A stretch of 37,475 nucleotides of DNA from an uncultured Erysipelotrichales bacterium (GCA_910579135.1 CAJTTM010000022.1:1-37475), one strand, 5' to 3'. Shown: positions 7,841 through 15,307, numbered from the stretch's first letter. Made by a program: numbers and translations. Notes: generated by a model not told the origin, from the sequence alone.

Positions 7841-7872
7841 AAAAATGTAAGAACTAATCTTACATTTTTTAT
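7838..7872. terminator. Bidirectional terminator between HAD phosphatase and DUF378 genes
   Basis: AAAAAATGTAAGA pairs with TCTTACATTTTTT across a short loop (7840-7870). Poly-A/poly-T flanks serve both strands. The DUF378 stop codon is at its right edge. Confidence 0.85.
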
Positions 7873-8066
7873 TTGGGATCTAAGTCTGTGAATAATAACA
7901 TAATATTAATAATGCCTGCAATACCAACAATCATATAGATGATAGCAGAAAGCAAGGAATCACCAAAAAGCGCTGCTACTAAATTATAATTAAAAAGTCC
8001 AATTAATCCCCAGTTTAAAGCTCCTATAATAGTGAATACAAGAGCGATTTTTTGTACTATATTCAT
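7869..8066 (-). CDS. DUF378 family small membrane protein
   Basis: 65 residues with two membrane helices: IALVFTIIGALNWGLIGLFNYNLVAALFG, which holds the diagnostic GALNWGL, and IIYMIVGIAGIINIMLLF. Start ATG 8066 is chosen over an upstream Met because AAGGAGG lies 5 bases before it. The family is widespread in Firmicutes (YuzA in Bacillus) and has no known biochemical role. Single gene facing the phosphatase. Confidence 0.85.
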   Translation of the reverse strand: MNIVQKIALVFTIIGALNWGLIGLFNYNLVAALFGDSLLSAIIYMIVGIAGIINIMLLFTDLDPK

Positions 8067-8157
8067 ATTGACCTCCTTCTTGGTTATTATAGACAAAAAT
8101 TTAATATTTATTCATAAATATTTTCCTTTTTCATAATATTTAATGGGAGGAATTCAA

Positions 8158-9141
8158 GTGAATAAGAAATATATTATTATTGGAGCTATTGTCGTTTTGA
8201 TTATTGGAATATTTGCTTTTTTTAAATTAAAAAGTCCTTCTTTAAAAAGTGTTTTAAAGGAAGCGAAAGAGGCAAAGAGTTATATATTAGAAACTTCAAT
8301 GGAACTTATGGAAAATGATGAGTTAAAGAGTTATCAAGTGAATGTCACATATTTAAAAAAGAATAAAGATTATTTTAAGGTTGAACTTTATGATAAGTCA
8401 TTAAATCAATCACAAATTATTGTTAGAAATGATGATGGCGTTTTTGTTTTAACACCAACATTAAATCAAGCTTTTAAATTTCAAAGTGAATGGCCACTTA
8501 ATTCACCTAAACCATACATCTATCAATCCCTATTAGATTTTTTAGAAAAAGGGGAGGTTGAAAAAAAGAAAGATGGATATTTAGTTAATGGTAAAATTAC
8601 TTATGAAAATGATGATAGAGTTGCTAGTCAGGAAGTGAAGTTTAATAAAGATTTAAAGCCTTTATATGTGAATGTGTTTGATAAAGAAGGAGCAGAAATC
8701 ATGAAGTTAAAAATATCTTCGTTTAAGTTAAATGCAAATGTTAAAGAAGATAGTTTTAATGAAGAGAAGATAATGAAGAGTTCTCAAAATCAATACTCTA
8801 ATGTCTCATCTTCATTGCCGCTTTATCCAGTAGCTTTAATGGGTTCTACTCTACAAAAAGAAGAGGTAAGTACAATTGATCAAACAACAAATCATATTTT
8901 ACAATTTGGTGGGAATAAATCATTTACTTTAATAGAAAAAACAATGAGTAAAAATAAACAAATGAACGTTGATGAAATCAATGCAGAAATGATTGATTTA
9001 ATTGATGGTTTTGCTTATCAAGAGGGAAATCAAATGATCTATGTTTCTTCTGGAGTTGTTTGTTCATTGTATTCAAATGATTTAAATCAAAAAGAGATGT
9101 TATCAGTACTTTCATCAATGCAATCTGCAAGTATCAAATAG
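8158..9141 (+). CDS. YdcC/LolA-like membrane-anchored protein next to alr
   Basis: 327 residues from a GTG start at 8158, chosen because GGGAGG lies 7 bases before it; the in-frame ATG at 8143 would lie upstream of that site. An uncleaved N-terminal helix (YIIIGAIVVLIIGIFAFF) precedes a beta-rich LolA/GerS-type half-barrel (SYILETSMELMEN..., YFKVELYDKS, IIVRNDDGVFVLTPTLNQAFKF). A C-terminal region of about 110 residues resembles DUF4367 (LQFGGNKSFTLIEKTM). In Bacillus the homolog YdcC lies directly upstream of alr, as here. The role is probably lipid or lipoprotein handling at the outer membrane face; it is not established. It ends at a hairpin, and alr has its own promoter. Confidence 0.75.
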   Translation: MNKKYIIIGAIVVLIIGIFAFFKLKSPSLKSVLKEAKEAKSYILETSMELMENDELKSYQVNVTYLKKNKDYFKVELYDKSLNQSQIIVRNDDGVFVLTPTLNQAFKFQSEWPLNSPKPYIYQSLLDFLEKGEVEKKKDGYLVNGKITYENDDRVASQEVKFNKDLKPLYVNVFDKEGAEIMKLKISSFKLNANVKEDSFNEEKIMKSSQNQYSNVSSSLPLYPVALMGSTLQKEEVSTIDQTTNHILQFGGNKSFTLIEKTMSKNKQMNVDEINAEMIDLIDGFAYQEGNQMIYVSSGVVCSLYSNDLNQKEMLSVLSSMQSASIK

Positions 9142-9160
9142 GGAAGAAATTCCCTTTTTA
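9141..9160 (+). terminator. Short intrinsic terminator after the YdcC-like gene
   Basis: GGGAA(gaaa)TTCCC followed by TTTTTA. The first G is the last base of the TAG stop. The stem is short, so some read-through into alr is possible. Confidence 0.6.
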
Positions 9161-9164
9161 ATAC

Positions 9165-9193
9165 TTGTCAAAAATTAAGATATAGAATATACT
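9165..9193 (+). promoter_or_regulatory. SigA-type promoter of alr
   Basis: TTGTCA (9165-9170), 17-bp spacer, TATACT (9188-9193). Expected transcription start is near 9200, which excludes an in-frame ATG at 9196 as the translation start. Confidence 0.75.
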
Positions 9194-9216
9194 ATATGAG
9201 AAAAGAGGTGTACGAG

Positions 9217-10293
9217 ATGATAAGATATAGAGATACATATGCAATCATCCGTTTAGATTATTTAAATGAGAATATAGAATATGTTTATAATAAAGTTAAA
9301 AAACCAATGATGGCTATTATTAAGGCCAATGCTTATGGTCATGGATATAAAGAGGTAGGAGAGGCTTTAAAAGATAATCCTCATATTTCTATGTATGGAG
9401 TTGCGACTTTAAAAGAAGCGATTGATTTAAGGAAAATAGGGATAGAAAAGGATATTTTAGTTTTAGGTCCTATTCCTTTAGATGATATAGATATTGCTAT
9501 TCAATATGATATTTCCTTAACTATGTTTTCTATTGATTATTTAAAAGAAATTAAGAAATATCATAATAATAAAAAACCCGTTAAGGTTCATATTAAGATA
9601 GATACTGGTATGAATCGATTAGGATTTAAAAATATTAATGATTATAGTGAAATGATGAAAATGATTGATTCTAAGATATTTAATATAGAGGGAATTTTTA
9701 CTCATTTTGCGACTGCTGATGAACCAGAAAAATATGATGAATATAAAAAACAACTTTCAATGTTTTATAAGATATTAGATAATCAAAAATTCAAATATAT
9801 TCATTGTCAGAATTCTGCTGCGATGTTATATCATCATGAAGAAATTTCTAATCTATCTAGAATTGGAATCGTCATGTATGGTATAGATCCAACAGGAGAA
9901 GAAAATCCTAAGCTTAAACAAGTAATGTCATTATATTCAAAAGTATCTATGTTAAAGATTGTTCCTAAAGGTGAAAAGATAGGGTATGGAATGACTTATC
10001 AAACAAAACAAGATGAGTATATTGCGACAGTTCCTATTGGGTATGCGGATGGTATTATAAGGGCTAACCAAGGTAGAAATGTTTATATTAATGGTAAAAC
10101 TTATCCAATAGTTGGTAGGGTATGTATGGATCAAATGATGGTTAAAGTTGATGAAACAGTAAAATTACATGATAAAGTAGAAATTTTTGGTGAGCATATT
10201 TCTATTTGTTCAATGGCTAAGGATTTAAATACAATTCCATATGAAATTCCTTGTTTAATTAGTGAACGTGTTGAAAGAATATATAAAAAGTAA
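9217..10293 (+). CDS. alr: Alanine racemase
   Basis: 358 residues, normal length. It interconverts L- and D-alanine with PLP, supplying D-Ala for peptidoglycan. The PLP lysine is Lys36 in AIIKANAYGHGY. The HIKIDTGMNRLGF and IFTHFATADE motifs form the TIM barrel. IGYGMTYQT carries the second catalytic Tyr, and GRVCMDQMMVKVD is in the C-terminal barrel. Start 9217 is supported by AGAGGTG (9204-9210) and by the promoter position. It ends in the hairpin shared with the convergent thioredoxin-fold gene. Confidence 0.95.
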   Translation: MIRYRDTYAIIRLDYLNENIEYVYNKVKKPMMAIIKANAYGHGYKEVGEALKDNPHISMYGVATLKEAIDLRKIGIEKDILVLGPIPLDDIDIAIQYDISLTMFSIDYLKEIKKYHNNKKPVKVHIKIDTGMNRLGFKNINDYSEMMKMIDSKIFNIEGIFTHFATADEPEKYDEYKKQLSMFYKILDNQKFKYIHCQNSAAMLYHHEEISNLSRIGIVMYGIDPTGEENPKLKQVMSLYSKVSMLKIVPKGEKIGYGMTYQTKQDEYIATVPIGYADGIIRANQGRNVYINGKTYPIVGRVCMDQMMVKVDETVKLHDKVEIFGEHISICSMAKDLNTIPYEIPCLISERVERIYKK

Positions 10294-10311
10294 TCTCGCT
10301 TGAGATTACTT
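10288..10311. terminator. Bidirectional terminator holding both stop codons
   Basis: Perfect 10-bp stem AAGTAATCTC / GAGATTACTT with a 4-nt loop. The TAA of alr (10291-10293) and the TAA of the opposing gene (10308-10306) occupy symmetric positions in the two arms. Confidence 0.85.
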
Positions 10312-10731
10312 ATTTTCATTTATAAAATCTTTTAGATAGTAATACTGTAAAGCTCCTTGCTTTTTAGCAGTTACTTTACCTTTTTTAATTACTAATGTAA
10401 TAGGATATGTTGTATCTAAATCGAATGTCTTTTTAACATACTCTTCAGTATTCTTGATTTTACTTGTATCTAGATAGTAGATATCAGTGCTTCTGTTTTT
10501 AGTTGTGTATTCAGCCATGACTTCTTGGAAAGAAAGCATAGTTGTATCAGAAGAATTTCCTAAAACAACAACAAAATTTTCTTTATCCTTAACCATTGTT
10601 GTTATTTTTTCTTCACTCACTGTTTTATAGTCTTTAAATGTTATCTGTCTATATACAAATAAACCTAAGAAAATAACAATAACTAATCCAAATACACTTA
10701 TTTCCTTAGCAAATTTCTTTATGAAATCCAT
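10306..10731 (-). CDS. Membrane-anchored thioredoxin-fold protein lacking CXXC
   Basis: 141 residues. An N-terminal membrane helix (SVFGLVIVIFLGLFVY, ~12-27) is followed by a domain with the thioredoxin order: strand NFVVVLGN, then SSDTTMLSFQEVMAEY where CXXC would be, strand DIYYLDTSKI, and TYPITLVIKKGKV with the cis-Pro turn. There is no cysteine in the protein, so redox chemistry is unlikely. It resembles extracytoplasmic thioredoxin-like accessory proteins by layout only. AGGAGG precedes ATG 10731. It has its own promoter. Confidence 0.6.
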   Translation of the reverse strand: MDFIKKFAKEISVFGLVIVIFLGLFVYRQITFKDYKTVSEEKITTMVKDKENFVVVLGNSSDTTMLSFQEVMAEYTTKNRSTDIYYLDTSKIKNTEEYVKKTFDLDTTYPITLVIKKGKVTAKKQGALQYYYLKDFINENK

Positions 10732-10754
10732 TATTTCCGCCTCCTAATATTCAT

Positions 10755-10783
10755 ATTCTATCAAATTTTGAGCTATAAAACAA
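10755..10783 (-). promoter_or_regulatory. Promoter of the thioredoxin-fold gene
   Basis: Minus-strand TTGTTT (10783-10778), 17-bp spacer, TAGAAT (10760-10755) preceded by TGA (extended -10). Confidence 0.65.
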
Positions 10784-10815
10784 TAATCAAATATATGTTT
10801 TTTATATAAAAGTTG

Positions 10816-10824
10816 TGTTATAAT
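10816..10824 (+). promoter_or_regulatory. Extended -10 element of ridA
   Basis: TGTTATAAT about 30 bases before the ridA start. No clear -35 is visible, which fits an extended -10 promoter. Confidence 0.5.
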
Positions 10825-10854
10825 AAGCTAAACGATTAAAAAGGAGGAAAAATT

Positions 10855-11229
10855 ATGAAAAAAATTGTAAAAACTGATTTAGCACCAGGTGCTATTGGAC
10901 CTTATAGTCAAGGAATTGATTTAGGAAACATGATTTTCTTTTCAGGACAAATCCCTTTAGATCCTCAAACAGGTGTTATGCCAGAGGGAATCGAAGAGCA
11001 AACAAGAAGATCATTAGATAATGTTAAAGGATTATTAGAAAGTCAAGGATTAGATTTCTCAAATGTTGTAAAAACAACAGTGTTTTTAGATTCTATGGAT
11101 GATTTTGCAGTTATGAATGATATATATGCTCAGTATTTTGTAGAACCATTCCCTGCAAGAAGTGCAGTAGAAGTTGCAAAATTACCTAAGGGAGCATTAA
11201 TAGAAGTTGAAGTCATTGCTGTTAAATAA
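10855..11229 (+). CDS. ridA: RidA family enamine/imine deaminase
   Basis: 124 residues, typical of the YjgF/YER057c/UK114 family that hydrolyses reactive 2-aminoacrylate and related enamines from PLP enzymes. Signature parts are APGAIGPYSQGIDLGNMIFFSGQIPLDPQTG, VVKTTVFLDSMDDFAVMNDIYAQYF, and the active-site FPARSAVEVAKLPKGALIEVEVIAV with the conserved Arg. AAGGAGG precedes the ATG. Another frame begins inside its 3' end and may be translationally coupled. Confidence 0.95.
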   Translation: MKKIVKTDLAPGAIGPYSQGIDLGNMIFFSGQIPLDPQTGVMPEGIEEQTRRSLDNVKGLLESQGLDFSNVVKTTVFLDSMDDFAVMNDIYAQYFVEPFPARSAVEVAKLPKGALIEVEVIAVK

Positions 11230-11584
11230 TTTGGATAATATTCTTTATATTGAAAAATATGATAAGAATTGTTGTAGTGTCTATTATGAGGATAAACATA
11301 TAGAGATTTATGATATTGATGTATTAAAGTTTTTTAAATCTATAAGTAAAAATAATACATTAAGATCATCTAAAACAAAATATCATTGTCCTATTCAAAT
11401 AGGTCAAAGTATATTTTCACCTACAAAGAATATTAAAGATAAAGATTGTGAGTTCTTTAATTTGTTAAAGGTTGATGAACAAGATCCATATTATTATAAT
11501 CTTTTAGAAAGAAAAGGGTTATTAGATATCGCAAGAAATCGATATCTAAAACATAAAGAAAACGAATTATATCATTTGTATTAA
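11207..11584 (+). CDS. Possible ComK-like protein overlapping ridA
   Basis: About 125 residues from a TTG at 11207 inside ridA (AAGGGAG lies 12 bases before it); a TTG at 11231 is the other candidate. No good ATG exists. The order IEKYDKN...IEIYDIDVLKFFKSIS...KYHCPIQIGQSIFSPTKNIKDKDCEF resembles the competence regulator ComK (PF06338), which has PP-I...IFLFPT...C-W at the same spacing. The protein is shorter than Bacillus ComK (192 residues) at both ends. If correct it would be a DNA-binding regulator, but the assignment rests on one pattern. It ends at a terminator shared with the opposing lipoprotein gene. Alternative: an unrelated small cytosolic protein. Confidence 0.5.
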   Translation: MKSLLLNNLDNILYIEKYDKNCCSVYYEDKHIEIYDIDVLKFFKSISKNNTLRSSKTKYHCPIQIGQSIFSPTKNIKDKDCEFFNLLKVDEQDPYYYNLLERKGLLDIARNRYLKHKENELYHLY

Positions 11585-11617
11585 AAAAAGAAGCACAATG
11601 TGCTTCCTATTTTTTTA
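11583..11617. terminator. Bidirectional terminator
   Basis: GAAGCAC(aat)GTGCTTC at 11590-11606 with A-run and T-run flanks. Both adjacent stop codons abut it. Confidence 0.85.
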
Positions 11618-12533
11618 CAAAAATTTCTGTGCCTGCATAATATACACTCATTTCAATATCTTTATCTTTATCAGCTTTTGGAACTTGAGCTAATAAATAA
11701 ACTGTATGAGTTTTACCTGGTTTAATTTGTTCAGCTTCATATAAGCTTGATTTTGCTTCGTTTTGAATAACTGTTTGACCTGGATATGTGCTATTGCCAA
11801 TATAAGCTTTAGATCCAATTAATTTTGATATTGCTAAATCCTCAGTTCCAATATTCTTAACAGATAATTTCAAAGCTGCAAAAGTGTTATTTGAACCAGT
11901 TGGTTTATAATAACGATAAACACCTGTTGGTTTTTCAGGGTTAACTTGATCTTTAATAGTGATTTTATCAATTGTGATTTCAGCTTTATCATCTTTTAAT
12001 TGATATCCTGATTTTTGATAATCTTTTTTCTTTTCTAAGTTACTAACAACAAAAGTTAATTCACTTTCAGTTTCATTAGCTTCTAAAACAAATTTAATAT
12101 CTTTTGTAAAGTCAGTCTTTTTATCTACTTCTGCATAAAGATGAACATTCTTTGTTTCTTTAGAAGCAATTCCTTTTGATGTAGAAACAGATGTATCTTC
12201 TTCACTAACTTTAATAGCTTGATAATCCTTATCAGCAACTGTGAAAGTTCCTTTTAAATCAGCTAATTTGATTTCTTCAGCAGATGTGTTTTCAACTTTT
12301 AAAACTAAATCAACTAAAGTATTAGAAGTAGATTTTGCCTTATAATAAGTATAATACCCTTTTAAAATAGGCGGTTCAATCTTATCAGTGACTTGAGCAT
12401 ATAAAACTTCATAGTTCATATAACCATCAATTGTATTTGCTCCATCAGTTTTGATCTCATTTGTCTTACTACCACCACAAGCAACAAGTGATACAGTTAA
12501 TAATGCAGTACATAACAATTTAAAAATTTTCAT
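11607..12533 (-). CDS. Lipoprotein with two DUF4352/DUF5067-like repeats
   Basis: 308 residues. The signal MKIFKLLCTALLTVSLVACGG has lipobox LVAC, so it is a surface lipoprotein. Two homologous beta-sandwich repeats follow. Each contains 'PxxKGYYTYYKAKSTSNTLVDLVLKVEN' or 'PTGVYRYYKPTGSNNTFAALKLSVKN', then a Thr/Lys-rich strand region ending with HLYAEV or YLLAQV. The repeats suggest an internal duplication of an immunoglobulin-like domain. Ligand and role are unknown. I choose ATG 12533; the upstream TTG at 12551 overlaps the GGGAGG site. Own promoter at 12557-12585. Confidence 0.72.
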   Translation of the reverse strand: MKIFKLLCTALLTVSLVACGGSKTNEIKTDGANTIDGYMNYEVLYAQVTDKIEPPILKGYYTYYKAKSTSNTLVDLVLKVENTSAEEIKLADLKGTFTVADKDYQAIKVSEEDTSVSTSKGIASKETKNVHLYAEVDKKTDFTKDIKFVLEANETESELTFVVSNLEKKKDYQKSGYQLKDDKAEITIDKITIKDQVNPEKPTGVYRYYKPTGSNNTFAALKLSVKNIGTEDLAISKLIGSKAYIGNSTYPGQTVIQNEAKSSLYEAEQIKPGKTHTVYLLAQVPKADKDKDIEMSVYYAGTEIFVKK

Positions 12534-12556
12534 TTCTCTTATTCCTCCCAAGATAT

Positions 12557-12585
12557 ATTTTAACTTATCCCATATTTTTTTTCAA
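12557..12585 (-). promoter_or_regulatory. Promoter of the lipoprotein gene
   Basis: Minus-strand TTGAAA (12585-12580), 17-bp spacer, TAAAAT (12562-12557). Confidence 0.65.
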
Positions 12586-12611
12586 TACGATTTTAGATAT
12601 TGTAATAAATT

Positions 12612-12638
12612 GTTATAAAAAAGACTCCTTAGAGTCTA
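12612..12638 (-). terminator. Intrinsic terminator of uppP
   Basis: AGACTC(taag)GAGTCT at 12637-12622, followed on the minus strand by TTTTTTA. The uppP TAG stop (12638-12636) overlaps the stem. Confidence 0.8.
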
Positions 12639-13475
12639 TAAAATAAGTAATGCAAATAATCCCATACATACACAATATATCGCAAAATAATTCATTTTTT
12701 TCTTATCTAGAATTTTAAATAATAAATGCAAAGCGATATAAGTTGAAACTGCACTTAATAAAAATGCAATTGTATAAGGAAGCCATAATTGAGCTAATGT
12801 ATTGGCGGTTAAAAAATCTTTTACTTTTAAAATGATTGCTCCAAAACTAACAGGCATAAACATAAAGAAAGAAAAATCTCTTGCAGTTTTTTGCTCTAAT
12901 CCCCCAAGCATACCACCTGTAATTGTACTTCCGCTTCTTGAAACCCCAGGAAGTAAAGCAACAAGTTGGAAACATCCCATTCTTAAAGCATCCCATAGAT
13001 TGATTGAACGTTCTGTTCTTTTTCCTTTATATCCATATAAATGAATTAAAGTTAAAAAGAGGGCAGTTATAAGTAAAGTGCAACCTACTAATTTCACATT
13101 AGAAAAAGCAGTTTCAATATAATCATTAAATAAAACGCCTCCAATAGCAGCAGGTATAGTTGCAACTATAAGTAATATGCAATATCTAAAATTCACTATT
13201 TCTCTGTTTCTTTCTTCTTTTTTAAAGATATAAGTAAAGAATGATACAAAAAGTCTTGCGATATCTTTACGATAATAAAACATAATTGCAATTAATGAGC
13301 CTGTATTAACTAAAACTTCAAAAGTAATATCAGTAGTAGGGAAAGTCCATCCGAATTTTTCAAAAATAGCTTTAAAAATAACAAGATGTCCACTACTTGA
13401 AATTGGAATAGGTTCGCTAACCCCCTGAATAATACCTAATATACCATAAACAATAATATCTTGAATCAATTTCAT
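12636..13475 (-). CDS. uppP: Undecaprenyl-diphosphatase
   Basis: 279 residues, full length. This polytopic membrane enzyme dephosphorylates C55-PP to recycle the lipid carrier for cell-wall synthesis and can raise bacitracin tolerance. Both family motifs are present: QGVSEPIPISSSGHLVI near residue 20 (Glu plus PxSSSGH) and LLPGVSRSGSTITGG near residue 175. At least seven hydrophobic segments are visible. AGAGGTGA precedes ATG 13475. Single gene with its own promoter and terminator. Confidence 0.95.
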   Translation of the reverse strand: MKLIQDIIVYGILGIIQGVSEPIPISSSGHLVIFKAIFEKFGWTFPTTDITFEVLVNTGSLIAIMFYYRKDIARLFVSFFTYIFKKEERNREIVNFRYCILLIVATIPAAIGGVLFNDYIETAFSNVKLVGCTLLITALFLTLIHLYGYKGKRTERSINLWDALRMGCFQLVALLPGVSRSGSTITGGMLGGLEQKTARDFSFFMFMPVSFGAIILKVKDFLTANTLAQLWLPYTIAFLLSAVSTYIALHLLFKILDKKKMNYFAIYCVCMGLFALLIL

Positions 13476-13494
13476 TATTTTTCACCTCTTGGCT

Positions 13495-13523
13495 ATTATA
13501 TATGAAAAATAAAAAAAAATACA
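13495..13523 (-). promoter_or_regulatory. Probable promoter of uppP
   Basis: Minus-strand TGTATT (13523-13518), 17-bp spacer, TATAAT (13500-13495). The -35 is weak. Confidence 0.45.
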
Positions 13524-13586
13524 TAAGAAATTATAAAATAGTGATATTAATGGCATAATAAACATAAAATGTTTAGGGTGATAATG

Positions 13587-14159
13587 ATGTTTTTAGTGAA
13601 CTTTGTGTTAGATGATGAAGAAATATATGAACCATATGAGTGGCAAATAGATGATCGATATGAAGAATTTTCTTATTTAGTAATTTTTCATTTTCAAACA
13701 AGTATGCTTTATGATTTTTTATATGGAACTCTTAAAATAGATGATATGGATGATGGTATATATATTATTGGAGATAGTCATTATTGTTTTGTGGTAGAAA
13801 TCAGTAATCATATGATTTTAAGAAGAGGAACAATAGATTATCAACAACAAAATATAGTGTTTAAAATTATAGATACATTACCAGTATCTTCGTTCCATTA
13901 TACCGTTTTACAAAGAGCGTGTGTTAAAGAATTTGGGTTAACTCGATTAGAACGTACCAAAAAACAAGTGATTGAAGAAATGTTAGAAGATGCTTATTAT
14001 TATCATAACGATGTATTAAAGAAGATATGTAAGGAATTTATGATAACTGATAATAATAAAACGATTCAATATCAAAGAATATTATCAATGATAGAAACTG
14101 GTTATAATCATGTTCATGATATATTATATGAACAATTCATTTCAAAAAAATTTGGATAA
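13587..14159 (+). CDS. DUF3603 / UPF0736 (YjbA-like) protein
   Basis: 190 residues from ATG 13587. AGGGTG ends 6 bases before it, and the protein then begins MFLVNFVLDDEE like YjbA ('MFYLYDVWVNWF'). Shared pattern includes the Tyr/Phe-rich first half and the conserved LTRLERTKKQVIEEMLEDAYY, equal to 'LTRRERQLKQLLFMALDQL' in Bacillus. There is no signal peptide or membrane segment. Function is unknown. The next genes (Spx, CYTH protein, NAD kinase, pseudouridine synthase) are the same as those around yjbA in Bacillus, which supports the call. Confidence 0.65.
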   Translation: MFLVNFVLDDEEIYEPYEWQIDDRYEEFSYLVIFHFQTSMLYDFLYGTLKIDDMDDGIYIIGDSHYCFVVEISNHMILRRGTIDYQQQNIVFKIIDTLPVSSFHYTVLQRACVKEFGLTRLERTKKQVIEEMLEDAYYYHNDVLKKICKEFMITDNNKTIQYQRILSMIETGYNHVHDILYEQFISKKFG

Positions 14160-14170
14160 AAAACAAAAAA

Positions 14171-14200
14171 CATACACAAATTGTAAAAATGTTGTATAAT
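14171..14200 (+). promoter_or_regulatory. Probable promoter of spx
   Basis: A consensus TATAAT at 14195-14200, 22 bases before the TTG start. The -35 (CATACA at 14171-14176, 18-bp spacer) is poor, which may mean activator or alternative control. Confidence 0.45.
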
Positions 14201-14222
14201 ATGCTAGAAGAAGGTGATTTCA

Positions 14223-14672
14223 TTGATAAGAATATATACTGCTCCTAGTTGTGCATCATGTCGAAAGGTTAAATCTTGGTTAAAGGAAAATAATATTCCT
14301 TATGTAGAAAAGAATATTTTTTCAACTCTTTTAAGAACTGATGAATTAAAAGAACTTCTTATACGTAGTGAAAATGGTACAGATGATATCATTTCAAAAA
14401 GATCAAAGATTATCAAAGAAAATAAGGTTAATATAGAAGAATTATCAGTTAACCAATTAATTAAATTTATTCAAGATAATCCTTCAATATTAAAACGACC
14501 TATTATTATTGATGAAAGAAGATTTCAAGTCGGTTATAATGCTGAAGAAATACGTGCATTTATACCTAGAGAACTTAGGAAAATTGCTGAATGTGATCAT
14601 ACTGATTTTTGTCCACAGTTTCTTGATCTTAAAGCTGAATATGATAAAGATAAAAAAGAAAGTCTTAATTAG
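14223..14672 (+). CDS. spx: Spx family redox-responsive regulator
   Basis: 149 residues from a TTG at 14223, chosen because MIRIYTAPSCASC then aligns exactly with Spx MVTLYTSPSCTSC. GAAGGTGAT ends close upstream. Spx binds the RNA polymerase alpha C-terminal domain and reprograms transcription under thiol stress. The CXXC switch is Cys10/Cys13; Gly52 (alpha-CTD contact) and Arg92 sit at the canonical positions. After the usual end (IPRELRKI) there is an extra ~30-residue tail (ECDHTDFCPQFLDLKAEYDK) with two more cysteines, so the protein exceeds the usual ~131 residues. Its stop overlaps the stop of the convergent CYTH gene. Confidence 0.88.
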   Translation: MIRIYTAPSCASCRKVKSWLKENNIPYVEKNIFSTLLRTDELKELLIRSENGTDDIISKRSKIIKENKVNIEELSVNQLIKFIQDNPSILKRPIIIDERRFQVGYNAEEIRAFIPRELRKIAECDHTDFCPQFLDLKAEYDKDKKESLN

Positions 14673-14689
14673 GTGACTTTCTTTTTTTT
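14652..14689. terminator. Bidirectional terminator with overlapping stops in its loop
   Basis: Perfect 13-bp stem AAAAAAGAAAGTC (14652-14664) / GACTTTCTTTTTT (14675-14687). The 10-nt loop contains the overlapping stop codons of spx (TAG) and the CYTH gene (TAA). Confidence 0.85.
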
Positions 14690-15250
14690 GTATTGTTGTA
14701 ATGCTCTTTTAACTTTTGAAGTGCAGTTATTTTGGTATTGTAATTGATAAGATTGAATAATGGATAAGAAATGTTTATAACCATTTATTTCATCGTTGAC
14801 TTCATATTCCAATTCATAGTCTATAGTGTCTAGATATTCGTTATAATCTAATGATAGTATTCCATATTTTAATTTATAGTCATAACGATATGTTGTTAAT
14901 GAGAATTGGTTTTTTAAATCTGTTTGTAAAATGTTTTCTTTTTTTAATATCTCAAATATTTCATTATGAACTTCTTGTTGGTTTAAAATCTTTTCTTTTG
15001 TTTCTTTATCAAGAATCATATTTGTTTCTAATTGATGATTATTTTTAGGCCTTTTAAGTGTTAATTCAAATTGATCATTTTTTTCTCTTATTCTTAACAT
15101 ATATTGTTTCTTTAAAAGTATAGGATGAGAAAGGTAATAGTTTGTTTGTTTATAGCTTTTGATTAAGTCTTTTTGATAGTCTTTTTTTATTTGTTCATAT
15201 ATTTTTTTTGTAAGAAGGATTTTATATTCTATTTCCATTTGTTCATTCAT
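14669..15250 (-). CDS. CYTH domain protein (YjbK-like)
   Basis: 193 residues from ATG 15250 (GGTGAT just upstream). The N-terminal MEIEYKILL is the ExExK signature of the CYTH/triphosphate tunnel metalloenzyme fold. LRIREKNDQFELTLKRPK, then YDYKLKYGILSLDYNEYLDTIDYELEYEV supply the alternating charged strands lining the tunnel. Relatives hydrolyse triphosphates or inorganic triphosphate; the substrate here is unknown. In Bacillus, yjbK lies near NAD kinase as it does here. The gene is divergent from the NAD kinase gene with interleaved promoters, and overlaps spx tail-to-tail by 4 bases. Confidence 0.82.
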   Translation of the reverse strand: MNEQMEIEYKILLTKKIYEQIKKDYQKDLIKSYKQTNYYLSHPILLKKQYMLRIREKNDQFELTLKRPKNNHQLETNMILDKETKEKILNQQEVHNEIFEILKKENILQTDLKNQFSLTTYRYDYKLKYGILSLDYNEYLDTIDYELEYEVNDEINGYKHFLSIIQSYQLQYQNNCTSKVKRALQQYKKKKVT

Positions 15251-15266
15251 TTTTATCACCATATTT

Positions 15267-15295
15267 ATTCTATCTTTAATTGACTAAAAAATCAA
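15267..15295 (-). promoter_or_regulatory. Promoter of the CYTH gene
   Basis: Minus-strand TTGATT (15295-15290), 17-bp spacer, TAGAAT (15272-15267). It is interleaved with the opposing NAD kinase promoter. Confidence 0.65.
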
Positions 15296-15307
15296 TTCAT
15301 ATATAAT
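15280..15307 (+). promoter_or_regulatory. Promoter of the NAD kinase operon
   Basis: TTGACT (15280-15285), 16-bp spacer, TATAAT (15302-15307). Its -35 lies inside the spacer of the opposing promoter. Confidence 0.7.

Noticed and set aside
9196..9216. Upstream ATG as alanine racemase start
   Set aside because: It lies within a few bases of the promoter -10 and ahead of the AGAGGTG ribosome site.
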